Below are positions 48,180 to 59,571 of a stretch of DNA of 64,000 nucleotides, piece after piece (positions within the stretch are counted from its first letter, which is position 1; each line of letters opens with the position of its first letter). Source of the stretch: Heterodera schachtii (lineage: Eukaryota > Nematoda > Chromadorea > Rhabditida > Heteroderidae); the NCBI GenBank assembly GCA_023374025.1, contig SIJG01000013.1:92846-156845 (forward strand), given 5' to 3'. The notes under the pieces were generated by a model that had not been told where the DNA came from, did not search any database, and saw only the letters and a list, made by a program, of their open reading frames with translations. A program made the position numbers and the translations under genes.

Positions 48180-49086
48180 CGAAATGCCTAAACAATTGGA
48201 AATGGAAAAACAGATGTCAATTAATCCAATTATTTTTCGAAAATATTGCCACACCTCTTTGAATTTGTTGACCCATTCAATGACTCCTGCTGACGTATCA
48301 CCACAGCAAAACAGTTCCTTCGGCTGCCCATCCTTTCCCGGAATGTGCAACCATTCAAACAATGCTTGGCCAGCAGTTGCATTTGTCCCTTCATCAGCAA
48401 TTGAATTGGCCAACAAATAAGCCAAACAGATTGAAGTCAACTGATTGAGATCAGTGAGAATTGTGCGCGAAGTACGACGAAGCAAATGGCCCAGGTGATC
48501 GCATTTGGGAAAGTCCAAGCGGCGAATGTTTGGCGCAAAAATGGGCCAAATTTCACGGACGAATGCATCCCAAATTGGCTGGTCATCTGTGCCGAGTGGA
48601 CAAAGCCACAGACTCAAGTTGGTGCCTCTTTTGTCGAAAATTCGTTGATTGGAACGGAGGAATGTGATAACGAAGTGATTAATACACCTGAAAAGCAAAT
48701 GCTTTACATAAACATATCAGTGAAAATCCTTTGATTTACTCAACTCGGAGGGAATGAAAGCGAATTTTGCTGTGCAGCGAATGGTCAGGCAACGGAAATG
48801 GCACCGAATCGGAACCATTCGTATCCACAGAAAATTGTGTTTTGGGTCCATTTTTGCGAATTGTGATTTGTCTCCAAATTGTCAATTCGCTTCTGCCATC
48901 GAAATACGTGTCCACCAGCGAATTGAAACGAGGCGAAAGCAATGCCAATTTGAGACCAAGTTGAGGACGGTCAAAGAATGGGAAAATGTTCATCCAAATT
49001 TCATTGCTAATCCAACTGAAATGCGGGAAAAACAATTGAAATGTGAAACTTCTGATTTTTAAATGTTTTCCTTACCGCCGGTTCAT
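48180..49086 (-). pseudogene. F-box-like family gene F1, truncated
   Basis: Exons 49,086-49,076 (MNRR), 49,015-48,740 (WMNIFPFFDRPQLGLKLALL, DGRSELTIWRQITI) and 48,687-48,255 (VITFLRSNQRIFDKRGTNL, EIWPIFAPNIRRLDF, ADEGTNATAGQALFEWLH). The acceptor of exon 4 (TTGTTTAG) is kept, but only eight bases of the exon remain before the inverted-repeat element. The F-box-like N-terminal half and the middle are open, so a shortened protein of about 240 residues is possible. The C-terminal domain is gone. Confidence 0.82.
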
Positions 49087-49089
49087 TTT

Positions 49090-49920
49090 CGTGGCCACGC
49101 GAACACTTTGTCCAAGTGAGTCACAACTGAGCCCAACGATTGCTGTTGCTTTCCACCAAATGATGCAGAAGAAATGGGGCGATGGTCGGCGGAGGAATGC
49201 TTTTTCTTTTTTTCAGCGGGTGATGCCGTTAAAATAATAATTTAGCCTAAAATAAGGAAATTTTTGAAAAAATTGCACAAAAAACGATCTTGGAATTGTG
49301 CTTCGTCATCATATACAAAACACCAGGGATGAGACAGAATTCAAGGAAATTTTTGAAAAAAAAATTGCACAAAAACTGATCTTGGGAATTGTATTTCGTC
49401 CTTTTATATACAAATCCAGGGATGAGACAGAATTCCGATTACACACTACGAATAATCCCAAAAAGCCAACAAAAAAAAAGTCATAAAAAAATAACGAAAA
49501 GTAAAAAAAAAACAATTTTTGTAAACAACTATAGAAATTCGTAGTTGTATGGCGTACGAATAGTGGGAAAAAAAGGAAAAAAGCGGAAAAAAATAATTGG
49601 CGGAATAAACAAAATGCCAATGTATTCAAACAAGCTACAAAGTATCTTTATGTTTGATCAATTTCAATCAGAGTTCAAATTAAATCAGATGTTTTTTAGA
49701 GATAATAAAATAAGAAATTAAATTAATAACATTTACGAAAGTTTCAGTGTCTTATTTTTGTTGTTTAGTTTGATCACATTTGATCAGCCATAACTCGCTT
49801 CATCCCCAATAAATCGAATAATTTTGGTATCATTCGAAAAATATTGAAAAGAATAACCTTTTCTATGCGAAGGCTAAGAAATTTAAATTTTAAGTTGTGA
49901 GATTTTCATTACGTTATCAC
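49090..49920. other. Intergenic, short repeats
   Basis: Two near copies of CCAGGGATGAGACAGAATTC spaced about 100 bp apart (49,323 and 49,426), and a TTTTGGTATCATTCGAAAAA motif near 49,824. No gene seen. Confidence 0.5.
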
Positions 49921-49921
49921 G

Positions 49922-50692
49922 AGGGTTGCTCCCCGACCCCGAGCCCCCGACATTTTTGGGCTTATTCCGTGACCCGACCCCCGACTGTCCCCCCCCCCCC
50001 CCCCCGACTGTCCCCGGCTCCCGATATTTTGCCCCCCGACATTTTTGGGCTTATTCCGTGACCCGACCCCCGACTGTCTCCCCCCCCCCCCCCCCCCCCC
50101 CCCCGACTGTCCCCGGCTCCCGATATTTTGCCCCCCGACATTTTTGGGCTTATTCCGTGACCCGACCCCCGACTGTCTCCCCCCCCCCCCCCCGACTGTC
50201 CCCGGCTCCCGATATTTTGCCCCCCGACATTTTTGGGCTTATTCCGTGACCCGACCCCCGACTGTCTCCCCCCCCCCCCCCCCCCCGACTGTCCCCGGCT
50301 CCCGATATTTTGCCCCCCGACATTTTGGGCTTATTCCGTGACCCGACCCCCGACTGTCTCCCCCCCCCCCCCCCCGACTGTCCCCGGCTCCCGATATTTT
50401 GCCCCCCGACATTTTTGGGCTTATTCCGTGACCCGACCCCCGACTGTCTCCCCCCCCCCCCCGACTGTCCCCGGCTCCCGATATTTTGCCCCCCGACATT
50501 TTGGGCTTATTCCGTGACCCGACCCCCGACTGTCTCCCCCCCCCCCCCCCCGACTGTCCCCGGCTCCCGATATTTTGCCCCCCGACATTTTTGGGCTTAT
50601 TCCGTGACCCGACCCCCGACTGTCTCCCCCCCCCCCCCCCCCCCGACTGTCCCCGGCTCCCGATATTTTGCCCCCTCGACATTTTTGGCATC
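49922..50692. repeat. GC-rich tandem array, unit about 90-105 bp
   Basis: Eight or so units of GACATTTTTGGGCTTATTCC, GTGACCCGACCCCCGACTGT, a C run of 10-22 bases, and GGCTCCCGATATTTTGCCCC. Unit length varies with the C run. The proline-rich frames are translations of the repeat in different phases. The array runs toward the assembly gap and is probably longer in reality. Confidence 0.92.
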
Positions 50693-50734
50693 TGATTCCC
50701 ACCCCCCCCCCAAATTGGCATATTTCCCCCATTT

Positions 50735-51121
50735 NNNNNNNNNNNNNNNNNNNNNNNNNNNNNNNNNNNNNNNNNNNNNNNNNNNNNNNNNNNNNNNNNN
50801 NNNNNNNNNNNNNNNNNNNNNNNNNNNNNNNNNNNNNNNNNNNNNNNNNNNNNNNNNNNNNNNNNNNNNNNNNNNNNNNNNNNNNNNNNNNNNNNNNNNN
50901 NNNNNNNNNNNNNNNNNNNNNNNNNNNNNNNNNNNNNNNNNNNNNNNNNNNNNNNNNNNNNNNNNNNNNNNNNNNNNNNNNNNNNNNNNNNNNNNNNNNN
51001 NNNNNNNNNNNNNNNNNNNNNNNNNNNNNNNNNNNNNNNNNNNNNNNNNNNNNNNNNNNNNNNNNNNNNNNNNNNNNNNNNNNNNNNNNNNNNNNNNNNN
51101 NNNNNNNNNNNNNNNNNNNNN
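50735..51121. other. Assembly gap (387 N)
   Basis: Unknown bases directly after the C-rich tandem array, a typical place for assemblies to break. Any frame across it is meaningless. Confidence 0.98.
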
Positions 51122-51189
51122 TTTGGCGTTTTTATGACTTTTTAAGTCGACTTTTTGGAGATTTTTCGTGACTTAAATTCCCATCCCCA

Positions 51190-51755
51190 CTGATCAGCCA
51201 CCAATTTGACTTCCACGTGGACGAACACTTCAAGACGCGCAAATGGACGCTGAAATTATTAAAACTCGAAACCAAATTAGTGGAAATGGCATAACGTCAA
51301 TTGCCATGGGAAAGATTTGCCAATTCCGCAAAAGCCAATTGCCACGCAAAATCATCAATCGATTTCAAATGCATCAGCTTCTTGTAAAATTGGCAAATGA
51401 TTCTGGCCAATGATCGGAAAAAACATTCATGGAATGCCATTGTTCGCCAAATTTTTCCACCGCATGCGACAATTTGTACCGTCAATTCTATTCTCAACGA
51501 ATGTCCATCTATCTCTTCGTGTTTGTCTCTTTCGTTTTTGGCAATTTCGGCACCGAATTCCCGGCCGATGACAATGCCATGGCACCGGATGGACAAGCGG
51601 TGGCCAAATGGCTTTTCACTCCCCATCCAACTAATATGCCAAAGATGATTGAATGCGAGTTGGACATGAATGATGAGATTTTGACGTTGAAAATTGAAGC
51701 ATTCAAAGCGGTAATTTCGAATAGCTTATTCGGTACATTTATGAAAGCTTATTGA
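51190..51755 (+). pseudogene. F-box-like family remnant F0
   Basis: Begins ISHQFDFHVDEHFKTRKWTL, close to the family text LISRRFDFYIDEHFK, but meets a stop and then shifts frame. Later pieces recover family motifs: FKCISF, NECPS, DDNAMAPDGQAVAKWLFTP and KIEAFKAV, in two frames. It ends where the 153 bp satellite begins. It belongs to the same subfamily as the gene at the right edge (F6). No intact start or last exons. Confidence 0.75.
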
Positions 51756-54405
51756 GGAAATTTTTACAAAATAACACTTCTGGAGAAGGGAGTGGGAAAC
51801 ATGATTTCGAAAATTTCAATTTTTTGTACTCTAATCTACTCAATACGGTTCAGAATTCAATAAAAATAACATTCCTCGATGCGACAATGGGGGATGAAAG
51901 CTTATTGAGGAAAGTTTACAAATAATACTTCTTGAGAAGGGAGGTGGAAAACATATTTCGAAAATGTCAATTTTGTTGTACTCTAATCTACTCAATACGG
52001 TCAAAAGTCAATAAAAATAACATTCTCGATGCGAAAAAATGTGGGTATATGAAGCTTAGTTGAGGAAATTTGTTTACAAACAGAATACTTCTGGAGAAGC
52101 GAGTGGGAAACATGATTTCGAAATTTTCAATTTTTGTACTCTATCTACTCAATACGGTTCAGAATTCATAAAATAACATTCACGGTGCGAAAATGGTTTA
52201 AAAGTTTTTTTGAAAAAAAGACTTTTTACAAAATATACTTATGGGAGAAGGGAGTGGGAAACAAAGATTTCGAAATTCTCAATTTTTGTACTCTAATCTA
52301 CTCAATACGGTTCAGAATTCAATAAAAAACATTCACGGTGCGAAAAATGGGTATGAAAAGTTTATTGGGGAAAAAAAGCTTTTTACAAAATAATACTTAT
52401 GGGAGAAGGGAATGGGAAACATGATTTCAAAATTTCAATTTTTTGTACTCTAATCTACTCAATACGGTTCAGAATTCAATAAAAATAACATTCACGGTGC
52501 GAAAAATGGGGTATGAAAAGTTTATTGGGGAAAAAAAGACTTTTTACAAAATAATACTTATGGGAGAAGGGAGTGGGAAACATGATTTCAAAATTCTCAA
52601 TTTTTTGTACTCTAATCTACTCAAAACGGTTCATAATTCAATATAAATAACATTCACGATGCGAAAAGTGGGGTACGAAAAGTTTATAGGGGAAAAAAGA
52701 CTTTTTACAATTATGGGAGAAGGGAGTGGGAAACGTGATTTCGAAATTTTTAATTTTTGATACTCTAATCTACTCAAAACGGTTCATAATTCAATATAAA
52801 TAACATTCACGATGCGAAAAGTGGGGTACGAAAAGTTTATAGGGGAAAAAAAGACTTTTTACAATTATGGGAGAAGGGAGTGGGAAACGTGATTTCGAAA
52901 TTTTTAATTTTTGATACTCTAATCTACTCAAACGGTGCAATAATTCAATATAAATAACATTCACGATGCGAAAAGTGGGGTACGAAAAGTTTTAGGGGAA
53001 AAAAAGACTTTTTACAATTATGGGAGAAGCGAGTGGGAAACGTAATTTCGAAATTTTTAATTTTGATACTCTAATCTACTCAAAACGGTTCATATTTCAA
53101 TATAAATAACATTCACGATGCGAAAAGTGGGGTACGAAAAGTTTATAGAGGAAAAAAAGACTTTTTATAATTATGGGAGAAGGGAGTGGGAAACGTGATT
53201 TCGAAATTTTTAATTTTTGATACTCTAATCTACTCAAAACGGTTCATAATTCAATATAAATAACATTCACGATGCGAAAAGTGGGGTACGAAAAGTTTAT
53301 AGGGGAAAAAAAGACTTTTTACAATTATGGGAGAAGGGAGTGGGAAACGTGATTTCGAAATTTTTAATTTTTGATACTCTAATCTACTCAAAACGGTTCA
53401 TAATTCAATATAAATAACATTCACGATGCGAAAAGTGGGGTACGAAAAGTTTATAGGGGAAAAAAAAGACTTTTTACAATTATGGGAGAAGGGAGTGGGA
53501 AACGTGATTTCGAAATTTTTAATTTTTGATACTCTAATCTACTCAAAACGGTTCAAAATACAATATAAATAACATTCACGATGCGAAAAGTGGGGTACGA
53601 AAAGTTTATAGGGGAAAAAAAGACTTTTTACAATTATGGGAGAAGGGAGTGGGAAACGTGATTTCGAAATTTTTAATTTTTGATACTCTAATCTACTCAA
53701 AACGGTTCAAAATACAATATAAATAACATTCACGATGCGAAAAGTGGGGTACGAAAAGTTTATAGGGGAAAAAAAGACTTTTTACAATTATGGGAGAAGG
53801 GAGTGGGAAACGTGATTTCGAAATTTTTAATTTTTGATACTCTAATCTACTCAAAACGGTTCATAATTCAATATAAATAACATTCACGATGCGAAAAGTG
53901 GGGTACGAAAAGTTTATAGGGGAAAAAAAGACTTTTTACAATTATGGGAGAAGGGAGTGGGAAACGTGATTTCGAAATTTTTAATTTTTGATACTCTAAT
54001 CTACTCAAAACGGTTCAAAATTCAATATAAATAACATTCACGATGCGAAAAGTGGGGTACGAAAAGTTTATAGGGGAAAAAAAGACTTTTTACAATTATG
54101 GGAGAAGGGAGTGGGAAACGTGATTTCGAAATTTTCAATTTTTGTACTCTAATCTACTCAAAACGGTTCAGAATTCAATATAAATAACATTCACGGTGCG
54201 AAAAATGGAGTATGAAAGCTTGTTGAGGAAATTTTTACAGAATAATACTTCTGGAGGAGGGAGTGGGAAACATGATTTCGAAAATTTCAATTTTTTTGTA
54301 CTCTAATCTACTCAATACGGTTCAGAATTCAATAAAAATAACATTCTCGATGCGAAAAATGGGGTATGAAAGCTTATTGAGGAAATTTACTAATAATACT
54401 TCTGG
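51752..54405. repeat. Satellite-like tandem array, unit about 153 bp, about 17 copies
   Basis: Unit: GAGAAGGGAGTGGGAAACGT, GATTTCGAAATTTTTAATTT, TACTCTAATCTACTCAAAAC, AACATTCACGATGCGAAAAG and GGGGTACGAAAAGTTTATAG. Successive starts are 153-154 bp apart. Central copies are almost identical while those at both ends are diverged, the usual picture of homogenisation by unequal exchange. It joins the F0 remnant directly to R copy 3. Confidence 0.95.
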
Positions 54406-54406
54406 A

Positions 54407-55436
54407 GAAGGGAGAGTGGCATTTTATTCACGAAATGCCTTTGTTACTGCATCATCTTTAGCCGACAAATTGTACCAAAACGTACGGTTTGGACAAGCTT
54501 GGGACATTGAGACCTCACATTTGTAAGGCTCACCGCGAGGACCATAACCAAGGCAATCGCAACCCAAACGCCCCAGGCTTGATCATTGGACTCACCATCG
54601 TCCCTCCAACTGTTGGCATCGGACGACACGGCACGTAATTTGGCATTTTCAACCAAAGACTGCCCTATTTTTGTACTTTAGGCCGCACTTTCCTCTTCAC
54701 TGTCTATGAGTCAAGAGCAGAAGCGGCTCATCCACTCACCGTCCGCTTCCCAGTCAGTGCCGAGGACTTCATACGAGACGGCACTCGCACGCGCTCAAGA
54801 AGTCCTGGGCAATGACACATCATCCCAGCGCTTTTCGTCAGGCGCTGGCCCAAGCGACATTCACAAGCTGTGGGCCCATCGGGAGGTGCGGCGTTCTTCT
54901 GCGCCTCATTTCTCATGACGAACTGCCTGTTCAGAAGAATTAAAATCTTGTAAAAAACTGAATTTGAAAATGCTTTTGTCCATCACACTTTTAATTTTCA
55001 GTGTCACCAATCAATGTGCTCACTTTCCTTCGCCGTTTTGACCTCTTTTTCGCTTCACGTACAACAAATTTTGACATTTACATTGTTCAAAATTTTTCTA
55101 TTTTATCTCGAAAATTTTTTAAAGTTTTCGAGTGAATAGCAATTCGTACAACAGTTTTTTTTTAAATATTTTTCCATTTTTTATTGCTCACCCAATGCAT
55201 TTTTTGTCACCATACAAAAGGAAGTTGACATTGTTCAAATTGTCCGCCAAATTTTTCGAATTTAGCCACTTTAGGCACAAAATACAATGTTTTTGTCTTA
55301 TTTGTAGCGAATTCGAAAAAAAAAACACATTTTTCCGAAACGAAAAAATTTTTTTTTCAGGTTTAAAGCCGACTTCCTTAAATTTTTATATTACAGATCC
55401 CAGGCTCTAACGTTTCGGCGGAGCCGGTTTTGAAAA
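54407..55436 (-). repeat. Repeat unit R, copy 3 (inverted)
   Basis: Reverse complement of R2 (from its 47,045 side to its start), without the mini-gene end. It carries extra DNA of about 300 bp at roughly 55,080-55,400. The 70-codon frame shared with R2 is open (54,656-54,444, minus), and on the plus strand the text RTSYETALARAQEVLGND is in one frame with SSGAGPSDIHKLWAHREV. Confidence 0.85.
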
Positions 55437-55694
55437 AAGCGTTTTTTCGAAAAATTTCAGTTTTTTTTTCCGGGGGGGGGGTGATATAAAATGGCTCATA
55501 AATTGTAGAATATTTACTCAAATGGGAATAACTCTCTCGCCCCCACCCTCTCAGATTTAAAAAAACTGCAAAATTTTAAAAACTGTGAATTGATAAAACC
55601 ATAAAACCCAAAAAACCTTTCAAGAAGTCCACTCTCATTGCCGGGAAGAGTTCGGCCGAATAAAAACAGTTGTTAAAAATTTTCATTTTATAGA

Positions 55695-55703
55695 TATATA
55701 AAG
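55695..55703 (+). promoter_or_regulatory. TATA box of F3
   Basis: TATATAAAG, 41 bp before the ATG at 55,744, followed by GGGGTCAAAAAGACTTTTTC; conserved in F2 and, with changes, F5. Confidence 0.6.
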
Positions 55704-55743
55704 GGGTCAAAAAGACTTTTTCATTCATAATACAATCGCAAAA

Positions 55744-57056
55744 ATGAACAAACGGTAAGCAATTTTTTAAATTACAAACAAATTTTATTTTACCCAAATT
55801 TTTTTCCTATGTTTCAGTTGGATTTGTAGCGACGTTTGGATGGACATTCTCCCATCGTTTGACCATGCTCAACTCGGACTCAAAATGGCATTGCTTTCCG
55901 ACCGTTTCGATCTTTTGGTTGACGCGCATTTTGATGGAAAAACGGAATTGACAATTTGGAGAGCAATCGAAATTCAAAAGGACAAATGTGGATCAAAGCC
56001 GAGAGTGTGTGTACCGGTCGACGGCAATTTTGTGCAATTTCCGCTTTTACCGATCGATGGCAAATTTGTGGAATTTCCGTTGCCGAACCATTCGCTGCCC
56101 AACAAAATTCGTTTTCATTTCCTTTATATTCGGTCATTCTTAACTTTTGTGGCACGTTAAAGAATTTTAATATTTGTTCAGATACATTGATCATTCCGTG
56201 ATCACATTTCTCCGCTCCAACCAGCACATTTGGGACAGAAGTGGCACCAAATTGGAGTTGTTTATTGAACATTGTGACCAGTCAATTTGGGAACTTTTTG
56301 TCCATGAAATTTGGCCAATTTTTGCGACAAACATTCGCCATTTGAGCTTTGACGATGACGATCATTTGGACAATTTGCGTCGCCGCATTTCACCGTCAAT
56401 TCTCACTGATCTTGATCAATTGAATTCAATCGATTCTGGTTATCTGTTCCCCGATGGAATTGCTGACGATGGGCCAAATGCAACTGCTGGCCAAGCTTTT
56501 ACCAAATGGTTGCACACTCCGAGCAAAAATGGTCAACCGAAGCGATTGTATCGCAATAATTATGTGGGTCCACTGGATCTCGAATGGGTCAACAACTTCA
56601 AGGAGGTGGCCCCGCCATATTTTCGTCAAAATATTTATGTTTTACCAACTTTTTGTGTTTAGACATTTCGCCGTGCCACCACTTCTGTCAGTTACAAAAT
56701 TCAACTTTATTTTCGTGTGGACACAATGCCAACTGAACCATTTGAATTGGTGAACGAAGTGACAAATGAGAAGCTTACACTGAAACAGAAGATCGATGCA
56801 TCATCCAACGAAATAATGTATAATTGGCTGTTGCAACGGTGTCCAATTGGGGAGACGGCACTTAAGTGGGAAGACTGCGTAAATTCGGGTGCCAATTTGA
56901 ACAATATCCATTTTATTTTTTGGTACGGCAGTAATTGCATTGGGTGAGCAGCAACAGCAATTTTTGATTGTCAAATTAATTAATTTTAGGCCATTGTCGC
57001 CACCAGCGGAAGAAGAAAAAGAAAAAGCGGATCAAAGCAACAAAGATGTCGTTTAA
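55744..57056 (+). CDS. F-box-like family protein F3, 365 aa, complete
   Basis: Five exons: 55,744-55,754, 55,818-56,132, 56,182-56,605, 56,663-56,943, 56,990-57,056 (11, 315, 424, 281, 67 nt; 366 codons with stop). Exon 1 encodes MNK plus part of an Arg. An F-box-like segment follows at about residues 5-45 (WICSDVWMDILPSFDHAQLG, ALLSDRFDLLVDAHFDGKTE), then YIDHSVITFLRSNQHIWDRS, HEIWPIFATNIRHLSF, ILTDLDQLNSIDSGYLFPDG, a C-terminal domain (TTSVSYKIQLYFRV, EPFELVNEVTNEKL) and an acidic tail PPAEEEKEKADQ. F-box proteins recruit substrates to SCF ubiquitin ligases through Skp1; the family is large and variable in cyst nematodes. All introns are GT..AG and short. The inverted paralogue F2 is broken while this copy is intact. 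Confidence 0.88.
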
Positions 57057-57059
57057 AGT

Positions 57060-58120
57060 GTACGGAAATGAATGAGTCAATTAATTATATTTGAGAAAAT
57101 GATCGGTCTCAATTTGTTGTGCTTTTTCCTCTCAGAAATGCTTTTGTTAATTCTTTCGTTCTATAATATGTATACACATTTATTTTATTGGTTTTTTTTT
57201 TGTTATGCAATTTCTTTATTTCAATGGAACGATTGTCAAGTGAATTTGGAAATAAAGTAGTTAAGGTGTTTCCCCCCGTCCGCCAGTTGCGTCTGACCCA
57301 AGCATAAACCATACGAAATTTTTTTTTGTTGGTCAAATTTTCAAATTTGGCATCATTCGAAAGTTATACATGTTTAGAAGCTTTTGATAAGCTATTTCTA
57401 AGCGATTGAAAAACTTATAAAAAAGTTGCAACAATAAAACCAAAAAAAGTCAGAATTTGCATATTTTAATTTATAACTTTTTAAAATGTCGGTGTATATC
57501 TTTATGCTTTTGAGAAGCCGATAGAGCTTGTTAAGAGCTTTCGAATGATACCAACTTTATTGGATTTGGTCAACAAAGAAAAAAAGGTATGATTGCGATA
57601 TTTAGAGACGAAAAATTTCAAAAATATGTAGTTAATCTTGAAAATAGGCAAATTTTAAATTTTCTCGCATGAGGGTCGATTTCAAGTACGCGTTGCCAAT
57701 CAAGTACTAATCCAAGCTTAATGAGTAACTTCAATGATTTCGTTCATTTGAACGTGCATCGGTGAGTACATATTACTAAATCCGGAAAAATTCCGATGAG
57801 AGAATCCTACTCAATTTCTTAGCACTTTTTGCATGTTTTTGATTTTTTTCTACCACAATTTTTTGGGTCTGTCACTTTGGCGCGGGAGATTTAGGCGCCG
57901 CAAAATTTAAGTATTCTAACTTTTTTCTTATCCAGCCAAATAAAATAATTTGATATTATTCAATAGGTCTAAGTGTTCTCTAATGGCCTGCAAGATTATA
58001 GAAAAATATATTCGTTTTAACAAATATGGCGTGCGGCGCCAAAATGGCCCCAAAAAGTCAGTTTTTTAGGTTTTTGGCCAAACCTTTTTGTATCTCAACT
58101 AAATTTTTTGAAATTTTGCA
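57060..58120. other. 3' flank and inverted copies of a dispersed motif
   Basis: After the F3 stop, the stretch to about 57,260 is the likely 3' UTR (it recurs at 58,205-58,350). TTTGGCATCATTCGAAAGTT at 57,344 and, reversed, GCTTTCGAATGATACCAACT at about 57,537 are inverted copies of the dispersed motif. Another variant lies near 57,930. No gene seen. Confidence 0.5.
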
Positions 58121-58480
58121 GGCTATTAGCGACTATCAAGCGCTTCGGAAGAAGAAAAAGAAGAAGATGAAGCGGATCAAAGCAACGAAAATGTCGTTTA
58201 AAGTGTACGGAAATGAATGAGTCAATTAATTATATTTGAGAAATGATCGATCTCAATTTGATGCTTATTTCCTCTTAGTAATGCTTTTGTTGATTTTTTC
58301 GTTCAAATAATATGTACATCTATTTTCTTGGATTTTTTTGTTACGCAATTTCTTTATTTTCAATTAGGGTTCGAGCCTGTGAGGGGGGGGGGCTTTTCGC
58401 GGGGCGGGGCTCGAACTTATTTTCAATTGAAATGATTATCTAATGAATTTGGAAATGCAGTAGTTAAGATGGTTAAAAAA
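58120..58480 (+). pseudogene. Duplicated F-box gene 3' end
   Basis: GAAGAAGAAAAAGAAGAAG followed by GCGGATCAAAGCAACGAAAA and the stop and flank match the last exon and 3' region of F3 (57,005-57,260), without the rest of a gene. A GGGGGGGGGCTTTTCGCGGG insertion lies near 58,383. A partial duplication remnant. Confidence 0.7.
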
Positions 58481-58499
58481 CAATTAAAAATTACTAGGA

Positions 58500-59490
58500 T
58501 AATATGTAAGTAGGGCCGCGATTTTTAGTGACGAAAAATCCCCAAATAGTTAACTAAAATAGTGAGTAAAAATGCCAAAATTGTGAGAAAAAGTCCAAAA
58601 TAGTGACAAATAGTTACATAATTTTTAGCCAAAATTGAGCAAAAAAAATATTTTTTGTTCACTGGTTGCAGTTGCGAATGAGGTACTTTTCCTTTCTTAC
58701 ATGGGTGTATTTTTTTGCTTTTATTGCATTTTTGTTAAGGAATTTTCACTATTTTAGTTACAAGCGCCAAAATAGTGATTTCTAGTGACCGATAGTGAGA
58801 TCCAAATCGAAAAATTTCAACGCAGAAATGCGTTTTTTGAGCTTCTTTCTTCAAAACAATTCCTAATAATAATAAGTAGGGTTGCGATATTTAGTGACGA
58901 AAAATCTCGAAATGTGTAGTTATTCTTGAAAAGGGAAAAACCCAACTCGTACTATTTTTCGATAAAAAAAATGGTCATAACTTTTGTTAGTCGACCAAAT
59001 TAAACATTTTTGGTTTCATTCAATAGCCCTTAAAATTCTCGGTACTTATATGGTTTACCGCCCATAAAAAAAAACAAATTTTTTTTTATGGGCGGTAAAC
59101 CATATATGTAAGTACCAAATTCTCTATCTACATACAAAGTTTCAAAAAATTTGATCAAGTTTGAAAAAAAGTTATGGACGAAAAAATATTTTTTTACGCT
59201 TTTTGGTCATAACTTTTTTGAAAAGCAATAAATTTTCTCGCATGAGAGTCGATTTCAAGTACGTACTTGCCATTCAAGTACGAATCCGAGCTAAGCGAGC
59301 AACATTCTAATCAAAGGCAAGATTTCGTGCATTTGAACGTGCATCGATCGGTGAATATTACAAAATCCGGAAAAAAGCCGATCAGAGAGTCCGCCTCGGT
59401 TAGCTAGCACTTTTTTCATATTTAAACCACAATTTTTTCATCATTCGGTATTATTGACAATAAAAAAAATATAAAATTTGCGTTATTGTT
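58500..59490. other. Intergenic, AGTGACGAAAAAT repeats and a long hairpin
   Basis: TTAGTGACGAAAAATC occurs near 58,534 and 58,893, each after a GTAGGGYYGCGAT start. A near-perfect hairpin at about 59,040-59,107 pairs TATGGTTTACCGCCCATAAA with its complement. CTCGCATGAGRGTCGATTTC, CAAGTACG and GTGCATCG text near 59,235 repeats 57,664. No gene seen. Confidence 0.5.
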
Positions 59491-59571
59491 TATAAAAGGA
59501 TTTTGCAGAACAATTATTATAATTCAGTATTTCTTGAAAGGGAAAAGTGTGCTCTAAAATTGCAGCAAAAA

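Noticed and set aside
50310..51137. 275-codon frame over the C-rich array and the gap
   Set aside because: It is a translation of tandem repeats and N bases; the frame changes from unit to unit with C-run length.
51752..54405. CRISPR-like array
   Set aside because: Units are long and contiguous without unique spacers, in a eukaryotic context; it is a satellite.
58360..58410. Possible tRNA-like GGTTCGAGCC text
   Set aside because: It lies beside a G run and inverted GGCTCGAAC, with no cloverleaf stems; it is a small foldback.
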